A stretch of 64,000 nt of DNA from Schistosoma mansoni (Eukaryota; Platyhelminthes; Trematoda; Strigeidida; Schistosomatidae), in contig NC_031496.1 of the NCBI RefSeq assembly GCF_000237925.1, forward strand, positions 10,502,017 through 10,566,016, in the 5' to 3' direction. Positions 42,601 through 51,089 of this stretch are shown here, piece after piece; position 1 is the stretch's first letter; each line of letters begins with the position of its first letter. The notes below the pieces were generated by a model. It was not told where the DNA came from and did no database searches. It saw only the letters and a list, made by a program, of their open reading frames with translations. The translations under genes were made by a program, and so were the position numbers.

Positions 42601-44168
42601 AAACTTTCAATCAAATTAAATTTATAATTGCAAGTATACTGATTTCTCCGATAATACAACAAAACAGTGTATTAAAAGTAAACAAACCTATATGGTAGCA
42701 TGAATCAAGATATGTAATATGGGAGACTGTTACCTCATTGTTCTTCAGTGTGAAATATTGAAGTCCAATCAAGATACGTCTCATTGTTTCTTTCAGATTA
42801 TAAACGATTCATACTTTTTTATTGATTTCTATCTTAGTCAATGTTCTTTATTGTTTTATTCTACATGAATTCATCTAATTCATAATGTTACGTCTTGCCG
42901 ATTGTGAACACTATATTTAGATCCTAAGCTAGTTCCGTACCCCCGAGTTAGAACTATACACCGACTTGAAGACCAGAGAAAAGACACAAAGTGTGGGGGA
43001 AGCACTTTACTACAGGGTTCATTCATGTACAGAAAATATAGGGATTTTATAGTAATTTAAGAGTCCTTGAGTTTTACTGAAAGTTCTATAATACTGCTAA
43101 ACATAGTAGTAGTGTATCAATCAGCTAATCAGGATCTCCACATGTGACTTTTCCATTTTCGTTATTTTAGTAACATAACTTCACATAACTTCTAATTAAG
43201 TGCTGATTGGTTGAAATGCTCCTTGATGACCCCTGAGCTTGTCATGTCGCTTGCGAGAAAAATGCAGGGTCATCCCAACATGTAATATATTTAATTACAA
43301 TCATATTGTACAATAAATAATTTCATTTTGTTTACAGTTTGAAAATCAAATAAATGTACTTTTTTGTAGTGGAATAAACTAACAGAAAAATATATAAATT
43401 AAATGTTAAATAAATATGTTAACATTTTGATTTTCATAGTTGCAATCATTAGTTAATTGAAGCTAGGTCACCATTGAAAACCTGGAAGCACTGGATGGCC
43501 GTTTTGTCCTATTATGGGACTCCTCAGCAGTGCGCATCCACGATCCCGCATCGCGAGTCTCACAATAGGACGAAACGGCTGTTAATTGCTTCCTGGTTTT
43601 CCATGGTGGTCTTAGCTTCAATTGACTAATGATTTCAACTATGAAAATACTGAAATCTCCATAAAACCCCTTCTGATTTTGATTATATTTTTCAGTTTAA
43701 GTTTAGATGGAATTATTTCTTCTTCTTCTTCTTCTTCAATGAATTATCTTGATCATCATTATTCATAGTAAACCATTGGAAATAAGTTGTACAGGATTTT
43801 TTAAATCCGAAATAGTTGTATTTCAAAACATTTTAGTTTCTCTTCTTTTCGTAGATTTAAGATCAAAATATTTATTACATTTTCTCTCTTTTGTTGGCTT
43901 TCTAGCTTAAATTTAATGGTTAAATGAAAATTCCAGTCTTGAATTAACACATTGGTTCATCGTCTAAATTTAAGCTGAATTTAACAATAATCTATGGAAA
44001 CTGTTTTTTCTTTATTTTGCATCTTCGTGAAATACATTTATGAATAACCTTTTTATCTGTAGCTCATGATTTTCTATTCCATTGAAGATGGACTGAATTG
44101 TTTCCCATATCACGAAACAGTTAGTCTAAGAACTCTTTAAAAGTAGTGCATTATCAAATCTGCACAGT

Positions 44169-44221
<53 letters not shown>

Positions 44222-45392
44222 CAGTACGATAAAACGTAAGCTATAGTATTTCATGAGAACTAAATTTATTGGTTTATCTTTTTTATGATGAACATTTCAT
44301 TGGCTAATAATTAGTTTATTATTGTTTTCTCAATATAGGGGATCAGTTTATGTATGTTTTAAAAAAGTTTGTTCATCTTGGAGATAAGTTTCAATTATAA
44401 TGTACTTCAGTGACAGTAGGATTTATCATGTATCACAAATCGAAATGAATCCCAGTCATTAATCTGATTTAATATGCTTGGTTGGTTGTTATTTTCCATT
44501 CTAAGTAACCGATTGACTTGATAAAGGACTGATTTGCATTAAAACGTAAAAATCTCAATGTCATAGTTAGTCACTACTAAGTATGCTTTTAATATTTCAT
44601 TAGATTCTGTGTGGAGATGTGTGTATAAACTGTTGATAAGTTCCAAGTTTAGATGAAGTTTATTTACTGATGCTATATCCCGTGCAGATTTATGAATGAT
44701 AACCTTGAGAACTATTTACGGACCAATGCGATATATATATTTCCTATTGTATAATTGCTAAGTAACTAAACTATTCATATTCATGTCCCTCTTATTATAA
44801 GCTTTATTTTGACCCACGAACTATTATTATACGATTTACCATTCTTGAGTTATCCCCAGTCCATTAATTACTGTTCCCCCTATTCACAGCCACATTTGGC
44901 CAAATCTTTTACAAATGTTATTTTCTATTTTATGGTATGATGTGGTCTGTTTGATTGGTATATAAATCCAGTATGTTTGAGAATAATGATTCATATTGCA
45001 GAGGCTGTTATTGGTGTTCTGGACTTAACTGGCTGGTCTAAGCAAAAAGCAGGACTGATAAGTACTCAAGACTGCTCACACGGCTTTTGTGTATCATTGC
45101 TGTGATCGATAATTCACTGTTCTCTAATAGGCGAGTCAATCGATATAAAAACTGACTCTTAATTCCCAATGCTTATTCAATGAGTACCATTTTCTAATGG
45201 AATTTACCACACAAGTTGTTTTTAAATTATAATTTTATTTCATTTTAATTGTATTTATATAAATTAGAATTGATCCATTGAAATTATTCTTTTCTCTTTT
45301 TTTTCCAAATTTTTCATTCTTTTAAAGCTGGTGATTTAGAAACTTTAATCCGTCAGGTTACAAACAAATTAGATCAACAAGAGAGAATTTGA
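12697..45392 (+). CDS. Large coiled-coil protein, 12 exons, 982 residues
   Basis: Exons: 12697-12845, 16222-16459, 17559-17681, 19167-19359, 21763-22031, 24483-24794, 29260-29598, 31770-32120, 37487-37672, 38774-38971, 40377-40902, 45328-45392. Every junction has GT-AG ends and compatible phase, and the sum is 2,949 nt (982 codons plus stop), which strongly supports the model. The 5' end reads MIEKERRHA joined to AELNCEMLLQELE across intron 1. Residues ~45-815 are almost unbroken heptad-like coiled coil rich in E, K, Q, L and N, with no signal peptide or membrane segment. Residues ~815-960 are a Ser/Asn/His-rich tail, followed by a short helix LIRQVTNKLDQQERI at the C-terminus. Exons 6-8 use TTA for most Leu and are extremely AT-rich. 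From memory the region AQKASEILRSSIAKLRE resembles CCDC150-type proteins, but any long coiled coil could. Role inferred as structural (cytoskeletal or centrosomal); function unproven. An extra phase-compatible exon could have been missed. Confidence 0.8.
12846..16221 (+). other. Intron 1 of the coiled-coil gene, nothing recognised
   Basis: A 3.4-kb intron running from GTATGT to TTAG. The frames at 13459-13653, 13923-14187 and 14370-14697 have no supporting splice sites or family motifs. The intron joins phase-2 ends, so an additional 5' exon is possible, but none is evident. Confidence 0.5.
22890..23480 (+). mobile_element. GC-rich interspersed repeat with AT simple tail (unclassified non-LTR type)
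   Basis: In intron 5 of the coiled-coil gene, a block of clearly higher GC content than its surroundings ends in TATATATATTTATTTATTTA. The sharp composition change and the 3' simple-repeat tail fit a non-LTR insertion (SINE or 5'-truncated LINE) on the plus strand. No coding motif is readable, and I could not define target-site duplications because the flanks are themselves simple sequence. Confidence 0.5.
24043..24373. mobile_element. Fold-back Sm-alpha-like SINE copy containing an assembly gap
   Basis: The left arm (CATAGTTGAAATCATGAG) and the right arm (CTCATGATTTCAACTATG) are inverted copies of each other and flank 200 Ns. Identical 12-bp direct repeats TAATTTTATTCT lie at 24031-24042 and 24374-24385 and look like target-site duplications, so the fold-back unit probably inserted as one piece. 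The inner sequence is not assembled. By comparison with the copies at 26.4 and 29.6 kb it may contain a hammerhead core. Confidence 0.75.
24094..24293. other. Assembly gap (200 N)
   Basis: Exactly 200 Ns between inverted SINE arms. The round number suggests an arbitrary-length scaffold gap rather than measured sequence. Palindromic repeats commonly break assemblies. Confidence 0.98.
25870..26345 (-). repeat. LTR-like dispersed repeat, diverged copy
   Basis: The top strand aligns with 44690-45150 (shared words include TATACGATTTACC, TTCTTGAGTTAT and TATGGTA) and so is the reverse complement of 34200-34740. I label it minus relative to the 34-36 kb copies. It is more diverged than the others, so it is probably older. 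The family is LTR-like: a TATA-box motif is embedded in the unit and the unit is found as direct repeats at 34.3 and 35.6 kb. Family name unknown. Confidence 0.55.
26649..26716 (+). promoter_or_regulatory. tRNA-like pol III promoter block of the SINE
   Basis: CCGGTTCAGTGGTCTAGAAG resembles a tRNA 5' half with an A box. Further on, GGGTTGGAATCTC resembles a B box (consensus GGTTCGAATCC). The spacing fits a tRNA-derived SINE head. The B box has changed positions, so present activity is uncertain. Confidence 0.6.
26735..26780 (+). ncRNA. Hammerhead ribozyme core in SINE
   Basis: Stem I strands GCACTG (26735-26740) and CAGTGC (26775-26780) are perfectly complementary. Between them lie CTGAGGA (CUGANGA core), a short stem II region, GAAA (26763-26766), a minimal palindromic stem III TGGCCG, and the cleavage triplet GTC ending at 26774. 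This is the schistosome type I hammerhead layout with a nearly loopless stem III. In this copy stem II is weakened (GACC opposite AGAC, where the other copies have GTCC and GGAC), so catalysis may be poor. Motif identification is by eye. Confidence 0.7.
28403..29172 (-). mobile_element. Merlin-type DNA transposon, degraded
   Basis: A 770-bp element in intron 6 of the coiled-coil gene. Its ends are terminal inverted repeats beginning GGCGAGACTATAATTTATGG on the left and GGCAAGACTATAATTTGTGG on the right when reverse-complemented. It is flanked by an exact 8-bp duplication AACTCATG (28395-28402 and 29173-29180). On the minus strand (about 28720-28540) a frame reads QTNNNEAMWSRL and later YMDEFLYVM, matching the C-terminal end of Merlin/IS1016-type transposases (TNxIExLW...YLDEF). 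The 5' part of the transposase is not readable and the element is too short to be complete, so it is a dead internal-deletion derivative. Merlin elements are known in schistosomes. Confidence 0.85.
29626..30054 (-). mobile_element. Sm-alpha-like SINE copy, minus strand
   Basis: Begins 28 bp after the exon 7 splice donor. Read on the minus strand it has the same order as the 26.4-kb copy: tRNA-like block, then hammerhead region (29724-29679), then arm. A second arm at 30005-30054 points the opposite way, so the copy is bounded by inverted arms. The hammerhead core starts TTGAGGA instead of CTGAGGA, which changes an invariant core base and should abolish cleavage. Confidence 0.75.
29679..29724 (-). 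ncRNA. Hammerhead-like core, mutated
   Basis: On the minus strand GTACTG then TTGAGGA, GTCC...GGAC stem II, GAAA, CAGCCG, GTC and CAGTGC. Stem II is intact, but the invariant first core base is T instead of C and stem I has one mismatch. Predicted inactive. Confidence 0.6.
32266..32783 (+). mobile_element. Non-LTR insertion (SINE or truncated LINE) with 12-bp target duplication
   Basis: A 518-bp GC-rich block in intron 8 of the coiled-coil gene, ending in GAATAAATAAATA. Perfect 12-bp direct repeats AACTAGATAGAC lie at 32254-32265 and 32784-32795. The combination of a 3' A/T simple tail and a 12-bp duplication is diagnostic of target-primed reverse transcription. The perfect duplication suggests a fairly recent insertion. 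The 66-codon frame inside (32576-32776) has no recognised family. Confidence 0.8.
32884..33480 (+). mobile_element. Two tandem Penelope-like element C-terminal tails
   Basis: Two related C-terminal endonuclease tails occur about 480 bp apart in the same orientation. The first (32884-32994) includes IAEAIWIN and PLSLPWP. The second (about 33315-33472) includes VIYRIPTSFPYG, HIAEAIGIR and PLSLPWP. Such tails follow the GIY-YIG domain in Penelope-like retroelements. Each is followed by a long pyrimidine-rich 3' region. Tandem, 5'-truncated copies forming pseudo-LTRs are typical of this group. Confidence 0.7.
33473..33900 (+). repeat. Pyrimidine-rich 3' region of the Penelope-like element
   Basis: Follows the second endonuclease tail without a break and is strongly C/T-rich on the top strand. 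It ends near a hammerhead-like motif at 33852-33897. A similar pyrimidine-rich tract follows the Penelope-like remnant at 39.6 kb, which supports treating it as part of the element. Confidence 0.5.
33852..33897 (+). ncRNA. Hammerhead-like ribozyme motif at Penelope-like element end
   Basis: Stem I GTAAAGC (33852-33858) pairs with GCTTAC (33892-33897) with one bulged A. The core CTGATGA (33859-33865) is canonical, then a weak stem II GGATCTAATC, then GAAA (33876-33879). Stem III AACAA/TTGTT has a two-base loop, and the cleavage base would be C33891. Type I hammerheads with tiny palindromic stem III are known in Penelope-like elements. Stem II is poor, so activity is uncertain. Confidence 0.55.
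34200..36010 (-). repeat. LTR-like element: two ~390-bp direct repeats around a ~0.88-kb interior
   Basis: Repeats at about 34348-34741 and 35617-36010 are ~98% alike over most of their length, with a non-coding interior between them. The reverse strand carries TGGTATATAAATCC, a TATA-like motif, within each repeat. The layout resembles a small non-autonomous LTR element with no gag or pol sequence. Repeat similarity suggests modest age. Other copies of the unit are at 25.9, 44.7 and 45.8 kb. Family not identified; a simple segmental tandem duplication is an alternative. Confidence 0.5.
34319..35615 (+). repeat. Left arm of a 1.3-kb inverted duplication
   Basis: The sequence is the near-exact reverse complement of 43773-45094. 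The main difference I see is a TA microsatellite of 24 bp here versus 48 bp there, which accounts for the 1,297 versus 1,322 bp arm lengths. The arm lies in intron 8 of the coiled-coil gene. Confidence 0.9.
38972..40376 (+). other. Intron 10 of the coiled-coil gene
   Basis: Apart from the Penelope-like remnant at 39200-39900, I recognise nothing in this intron. Confidence 0.5.
39200..39900 (+). mobile_element. Penelope-like element remnant with GIY-YIG domain
   Basis: The top strand reads VTYFYIGHTKQALSE (GIY-YIG endonuclease signature region), KGLRNSIKS, then HTFKRVISRGLGTK and AAEAIAVHWSK, with decay between them. This order matches the endonuclease of Penelope-like retroelements and the tails at 32.9-33.5 kb. 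The pyrimidine-rich sequence after 39590 is probably its 3' region. Confidence 0.7.
41758..42240 (-). mobile_element. LINE fossil: reverse transcriptase N-terminal part
   Basis: A 160-codon minus-strand frame contains LGLKNMKNQTTPGNNGKTTE, ILLNIMNKIW, CTMPDHWLDEDVI, IYKNKG and NNYRSIFLL. These correspond to the RT fingers region of RTE-like non-LTR elements (KNGKAPGxDGIxxE ... WxxxxIIPIYKKG ... NYRxISLL). The frame ends just after this, so the palm and catalytic motifs are missing. It lies in intron 11 of the coiled-coil gene. Confidence 0.8.
43435..43673. mobile_element. Fold-back Sm-alpha-like SINE copy, fully assembled
   Basis: Left half is minus-oriented (CATAGTTGCAATCATTAG ... hammerhead region 43488-43533) and right half plus-oriented (about 43555-43673). 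The two meet head to head near CGCATCGCGAG. The minus half has the core CTGAGGA, stem II GTCC/GGAC and perfect stem I GCACTG/CAGTGC, but AAAA where GAAA is needed and ATC instead of GTC. The plus half keeps GGACGAAACGG only. Neither half should cleave. Confidence 0.75.
43773..45094 (-). repeat. Right arm of the 1.3-kb inverted duplication
   Basis: Reverse complement of 34319-35615 and nearly identical to it. It lies in intron 11, so exons 9, 10 and 11 of the coiled-coil gene sit between the arms. Beyond 45094 the homology continues at lower identity into the dispersed repeat family. Confidence 0.9.
44172..44219. repeat. TA/AT microsatellite
   Basis: About 24 uninterrupted AT units inside the right arm of the inverted duplication. 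The homologous tract in the left arm (35193-35216) has about 12 units. Confidence 0.95.
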
Positions 45393-45579
45393 TTTACATC
45401 TTAGTTTTTTTTATAGTTTAACTATACTTTCATTGATATGATTAAGTGTTATAATGAGTATAATTACTTTATGATGCTATTAGTTTACAAAATGATTTTG
45501 TTACTTTTCATAACAAAAACTAAACATTGAACTACAATACTATACATATTTCTTATGAATTGAAACAACATAAGCCGTT

Positions 45580-45585
45580 AATAAA
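45580..45585 (+). terminator. Candidate polyadenylation signal of the coiled-coil gene
   Basis: AATAAA 188 nt after the stop codon of exon 12. In such AT-rich DNA the hexamer is common, so this is only a plausible site. Confidence 0.4.
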
Positions 45586-45799
45586 ACAAGATTGTTCTCT
45601 TGAACACTATGTTTTACTGGGCTGCAAAAATATCAGATAACAAAAGTGTTGTGACTTTATAAGAAAATAATATAAAGGACGTATGCTAATTCGTTATTGA
45701 TTTTTATGTCCGGCTTTTATCACGTGAATTATCCACCAATCAAAATACGACTCGTCTAATCTTAACACTGTGACAAATCAATCACGTTCGACCAGTATG

Positions 45800-46190
45800 A
45801 GTAGTCTAACGTCCTTATTGGTCCCTTGTCTGCCTAGCCCTTCCAATTGAGTCCAGAACACCAATTACAGCTTCAACTATGCGAATCATTTATTTCAAGC
45901 ATACTTGGTTTATATACCAGACAGACAGACCACATCACACCATAAAATAGAAAATAATATTTGTACAAGATCGAGCCAAATGTAGCTGTGGACATGGGGG
46001 TAGAGTAATCAATAAACTGAATATAATTTAGGGACAGTAATTTGGATAGTAATAATCCATTGGTCAAAATGAAGCTTATAATAAAATGAATATATATATA
46101 TATATATACAATCTAGTTACTCAATAGTTAGACAATAAGAATATATATAGAATAATCGTCCATTAATAGGTCCCGGAAGTTACACATACT
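45800..46190 (+). repeat. LTR-like dispersed repeat, diverged plus-strand copy
   Basis: Aligns in direct orientation with 34350-34740: GAGTCCAGAACACCAAT, GACCACATCA and ACCATAAAATAGAAAATAA are shared. It is more diverged than the 34-36 kb pair and looks like an isolated, older copy. It lies downstream of the coiled-coil gene. Confidence 0.6.
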
Positions 46191-48440
46191 TGTTTTCTTA
46201 CTAGGATATAACAAAAAGTGATTGTAATTTCCGTGTTTGTATGAAACAATTATATATCTGAGTGTAAATGGCTATCGAAAAATATATTAATAATGGATTC
46301 TAGACAAGTATGTCTTTATTCTATTTTGTCCTAATAATAATAATGTTAATAATAAGGGTCCAAAATATATACAATGTTTTGTTTTGATAAATAAACAATA
46401 TATAATTACTGTTTTATTGACAACATAATGGTGAAGGGGCAGAAAAATATCCTTAGATTTGTATATATATTCTTGACATTTACTAAAGATGAGATTTTTA
46501 GTTTAGTTAGTAAGAGCCAGTAAATCAGTTTAATTGTACAATTCGTAACCCAATAAAAACACTTTGAAAGTAAGTTTTCTCACAAAATAATGTTTAGTGG
46601 AAAATTATCGAAAATCATAAAGCATATTACGGTTGTTTTGTGTTTGTTTCTAGATCCTTAGCAGTATTAACTTTTGACAGTGTATGTTTAAATGCAAACT
46701 TATATATCTCACGTCTGATATTTTCTATTTAGATCAATGAGTTGAAATTTTTAACTTCAGTTTGTTTGGGTTATAATAAGGTTTTTCATTCAATGGTCGC
46801 ATAACTGAAATCAGGGTCGCTTTCAATCCGTTATACAGTGTGTGTTTTGAAATCATCTATCGGCTAAGGGTGTGAATGAAACATAAAAAACATCTTAGGA
46901 GCTATGAGTACTACTACTACTACTTCGTTCAGAGTAAGATAATATAACCCTCCCAATTGTTCTATTCCAACAATGGAGTTAGGTAAGATTGCCCAATCAA
47001 TTCAAATTCGTCACTGATGATATCCTTGTAGCAGCAGTGGTGGTGTAGATCTGTTACTTGGAGAACGGGATTCGATCTTAAGTATGTCGTTAATGTTATC
47101 TCACCATTTGATGATAAACGTTTTACGGAAATGAAGTGGAAATCAGTATCAGCAAGTACGCTACGCACTGAGCGAATTGAAACATCGACTTTGGTATTGA
47201 GGATGTGTTTTGCGAATTTCATGTCATTCGTTTTCATATCACTACATTTTTCGATGACTGGGTGGGATTAGAATAGCAAGAATGTGGCCTACGCACGATT
47301 TTGGACCTTGATGAGAATGTCTCGATATGACTGATACATCGGATCATCAAGACACCGTCTTTGAGATATTAGAAACGATATAGATTTTAGTGTTGTCGAA
47401 CATTTTTGAGAAAAGGAATTGATGAGGATCCTCGTTTAGTTTTCTACTAAGTTAGTTACAAAAGGAAGATAAATTTTACTGAAGCGCAATAAATATTTTC
47501 AGGCTGTATTTTTGAACAAATTGTACTTATTTTATGCAGTTTTCCTCCTGGTCCTCTTTAGTTCTCCGAAACATAGCTTCACTTGCGTTTTACATGACTT
47601 TAAACTTATTGTGAGCCAGAGTGTATTTACTTTAAAAATGTTGTAGTGGACGCCATTAAAAAAACCTATTCAAAATGTGGCAATACGCGACTTTGCTAAT
47701 TATATGCAAAAAGAAAATTAACACAAAGACCGATGTGACTGTCTGGAAACAAAAAAACTGACAAATAGCACAAAATGAAATAGTATACTAAAAAACAAAA
47801 ACAGTAACGACTTATGAGGTGTATGCTACTTGTAAACTTTTAGGATAACAACCACGAACGGATTTCACTCGGTTAACAAAGGCTCCTCTGCGCAGTTTTC
47901 TCCAGCGGTATAACGCGAAACATAAGCCTGAAAGCGATGTTAATTAGTAATCTATGCCTAAAAGGATTTTATAACACCAATTTAAATTTTATTTACAGGC
48001 TGTGACCAGTTAAAGTGGAAGAATAGACGACGGAGATTGGATTTATTTGGATGTCAACCCTAGCATGTGTACTAATCAGCTAATTAATAATGTCCGTCTT
48101 ACAGATAAATAGTAAATATTGGATATAAATGTGGTTATACAAAAATTGTCGCAAATAATGAGGAGATTCGATTTTTACTTTGTCATTGCGAACGTTTCTG
48201 AATATAAATGTCACTGTTTATTCAGAGGAAATCTACTGAAAATGTACTCGGAATAACCATACATTCTGTTGAGCTCTCATGAAATCGCTTAGCTTGCAAT
48301 CTGTGTGGCACAGAAGTAGTGAAATTTTGATCGAGGTGCATCTTTTTGCTCATGACTCTCCATCTGAATAGATCATAGGTATGTCTCTATAGTCACAATT
48401 GAGAGAGCATGCACTAAAGACGGAACATACAGAATTTACA
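46191..48440. other. Intergenic DNA, nothing recognised
   Basis: AT-rich sequence downstream of the coiled-coil gene. The 91-codon minus-strand frame at 47237-46962 shows no motif. I see no RNA gene or repeat family I can name. Confidence 0.4.
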
Positions 48441-49900
48441 AAAAATCCGTGTGGAAATTTTTTTCAGTGAAGGAAGTAATGCCATATGATGGGTGTAAGA
48501 AGTGGTCCCACAAGGAGTGTACCCATTTACGTCTCACCGCATAAAAAAGCTCGAAACCTAACTTCAATTGGCATCGTGTTTAATGTTGTTTGTGTAAAAG
48601 TTGCTGATCTTGGAGGCGATCAGACTTCTGGCTTCGGTCACCAAGACAGTTATTGATAGCTGCACTGGTAACATGAGAACTGACAACGAAGAATATCCCA
48701 TCGTAGTACTTGCTGTTACGGGATATACCAAACGCTGGACTTAGAATCATGAGAAGGGAAAACCTCTTTTAAAACAAACGAAGAGTAAAATAACACTGGA
48801 TAACAGTGGTCACTATCTTAAAGTAGTACTTTAAGATTTGGATTAAACCATCACCGTCTCAAGTTGTCCAAACATGACTGACCTGTGTGGCAGCAAATGA
48901 ACGACCGTGCGGAGAAAATGAATGGAAGTAAAAAGTCATAAATAATACCTTTAGTGTACTCGGATAAATACAATTAGATTTATGTAACAGTATACAAAGT
49001 GAAACCAGGTATTAGTATAAACGTTTGTTCGGTTGATATGTCCATCTTATATATCCTTTCTGCATCACAGAATATACCGAAAAATTCCCGAAATAGGACT
49101 CAAATTACCCTAGTGTGTCTGATAAAAACTTGATTTCACCAAGTATTATTGTAATTCGCTAGAAACAAACGACAATGATCCGGAAATTAGACACACGCGT
49201 GATTTGGTAAAGGTTGAAGCAATTATTCGTAGCATCTCACCAGATTACTCTGCAGGATTACAGTGCATAAAGTTGACAAGAATAGGTCGGGGCATCGACG
49301 AGCATGTTAAACCTCAAACATACATAGCCAGTAGTATAAACATCCTTCCCTTCATTTTAAGTCCAATGAAAGAAGGACTTGTGGAGTCATTATCTGTGAA
49401 CTCACTGTTGAATATTATACTTTTACACTCGGCGTCATCTATCGTGGATCCTCCTGTTTAGCTGATTACTTTATTTTGGAGCACATTGAGCTGTGGTGCA
49501 AAAGTAACTAATGTACGATATTAGGAGATTTTATGCACCTGATATTAGTTGGATAAAGATAGTCACTGTGGAATGTGAAGACCTTTTCAATGGTAAGCTC
49601 CTGATAACAGTAATGGAGAATGCTTAGGCGCTCAGTGTATTCGAACGCTTTCGTTTTGGTTCAAACCAAGGGACTCTTTGTTAGACTTCGAAATCACTCA
49701 TGCTATCGAAGACATTGTCTAAATATCTTCCCAACGTTGGCGAATAGTGGAGTTTTGTCATTATTGTAAAGTGCTTGTAACATAACACACGATCAGGTCA
49801 AGCCTCACCCAAATGTATGGAAATTAAAATTATTGGCGATTCAGGGGTGTACTGAGACTACGGACTGGGCAGAAAATGCGATAAATAAATCCCAAAAATC
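48440..49900 (+). mobile_element. CR1-like LINE fossil: ORF1 PHD-like and endonuclease-tail pieces
   Basis: Near 48490 the top strand reads YDGCKKWSHKECTHL with a following Trp/His-Cys pattern, like the PHD finger of CR1-type ORF1 proteins. Near 49204-49320 it reads VEAIIRSISPDYS and CIKLTRIGRG, an ORF1-like stretch. Around 49650-49740 it reads TLLDFVITHAIEDIV after a short frame change, like the end of the LINE apurinic endonuclease (LLDLVITN). Multiple frame changes and internal losses are evident. Together with 51090-51310 and 51748-52311 this could be the remains of one LINE. Confidence 0.5.
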
Positions 49901-50639
49901 AATAGCTCTGTTAATTTTCGACATTATATGCTGACTGTAAGATCCATTTAGAAGGTTTTGTGTAGGAAAGTTCCTCCATACATACTTTTGCAACTTATTT
50001 CTGTTGGTCTTCTTGAGTGTACATTTTGTTAGTCTTTATGATGCCATTTGAAATGGCAATATTCTAATTTATTATAGTTTTTCTCATTTTTCCTTCGCCT
50101 TCTTTGAGTTTCTATGTTTCTTCTTGAGCTGTATTTATATCGTTTTAGTTGATACTTAATCTTGGTTGCAGCCATATTGATTGTTTCCCCCCTTTGATTG
50201 TGTTGCTTGAGTTGACTGGGATTGTGCATTTTGATTGTGAATTGAAGCACTTTTCCGGAATTGGAAACACTTTGTGTTATAAAGCAAAAAACTATTATCT
50301 TTTGAACAGATTTTTACTTGATAGAATAACACATCTTCTGGCGCGCTCGGTAATTTTCTTGCATTCCTTATCAATCTGTCTATTTATTGTAATTTAGATC
50401 GATTATTGAGGGAACAATTATTGGTTGAATAACTGGGCGGTAATATTTGTTTAAGTATTAATGTACATTTGTATTTATAATGAAAGTAAGAACCGTTATT
50501 TTCTCAATCCCCCTGTTTTGATTTCAACTAGATGATAACGTGTGTTTAAACTGCCCAGACAATTGTTCTTTAGCCAAAACTTAATTTAGAACTTACACTG
50601 ACCACATAAAGTTTAATGGACGCACCTAGCTGAAAGAGC

Positions 50640-50930
50640 TGGGTCGTGCATCCACACCAAATCACGAGTGGTTACGCCGTCCTCAACTTCTCCTGCGATC
50701 ACCAGCCAGTTTCGATTAGTCACTCCTCGATATATTGATAACCTATCAAATATATATTCGAACCACCTCGCTCCTGACTTTTGATTTCACTGGGTGGGTA
50801 CGATTAAATTAATGGTGTTGCTGGTTAAAGCATTGTCAAATCACAAACTCCTGTGTCATCATCAAGCTCATAAATTCAAGAAGCAGGGTGTAAATTAAAG
50901 AAGAATAAATAAAGAAGAATAAACATTCCC
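50640..50930 (+). repeat. Dispersed repeat, copy 2, with AT-rich simple tail
   Basis: Homologous to the reverse complement of 7330-7545. Downstream it ends with repeated AAAGAAGAATAAAT units, a tail typical of non-LTR elements. Family not identified. Confidence 0.5.
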
Positions 50931-51089
50931 CGTTATGATACGATAACTAACATAAAGACGAGAAATCCGTCCATTATGGACAAATAAACAGGTAAAAAAT
51001 ATCATAGATGTAGCATAATTCAAAAGTGTTAGTCTCTACAAGCACTCAAGAAACGGATCCGTTCATTGTAAGACTACGAATGCTTGCAA

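Noticed and set aside
42903-43279. Possible solo LTR-like block from TGTGAACAC to CCCAACA
   Set aside because: The ends start TG and finish CA, but there is no matching target duplication and no second copy in the window, so the boundaries could be chance.
49204-49461. 85-codon frame as a possible host gene
   Set aside because: Its motifs fit a LINE ORF1-like region and neighbouring sequence is LINE-derived, so I treat it as a fossil.
50029-50397. Overlapping frames on both strands of 72-82 codons
   Set aside because: No conserved motif, both strands equally open, and composition is biased; not supported as a gene.
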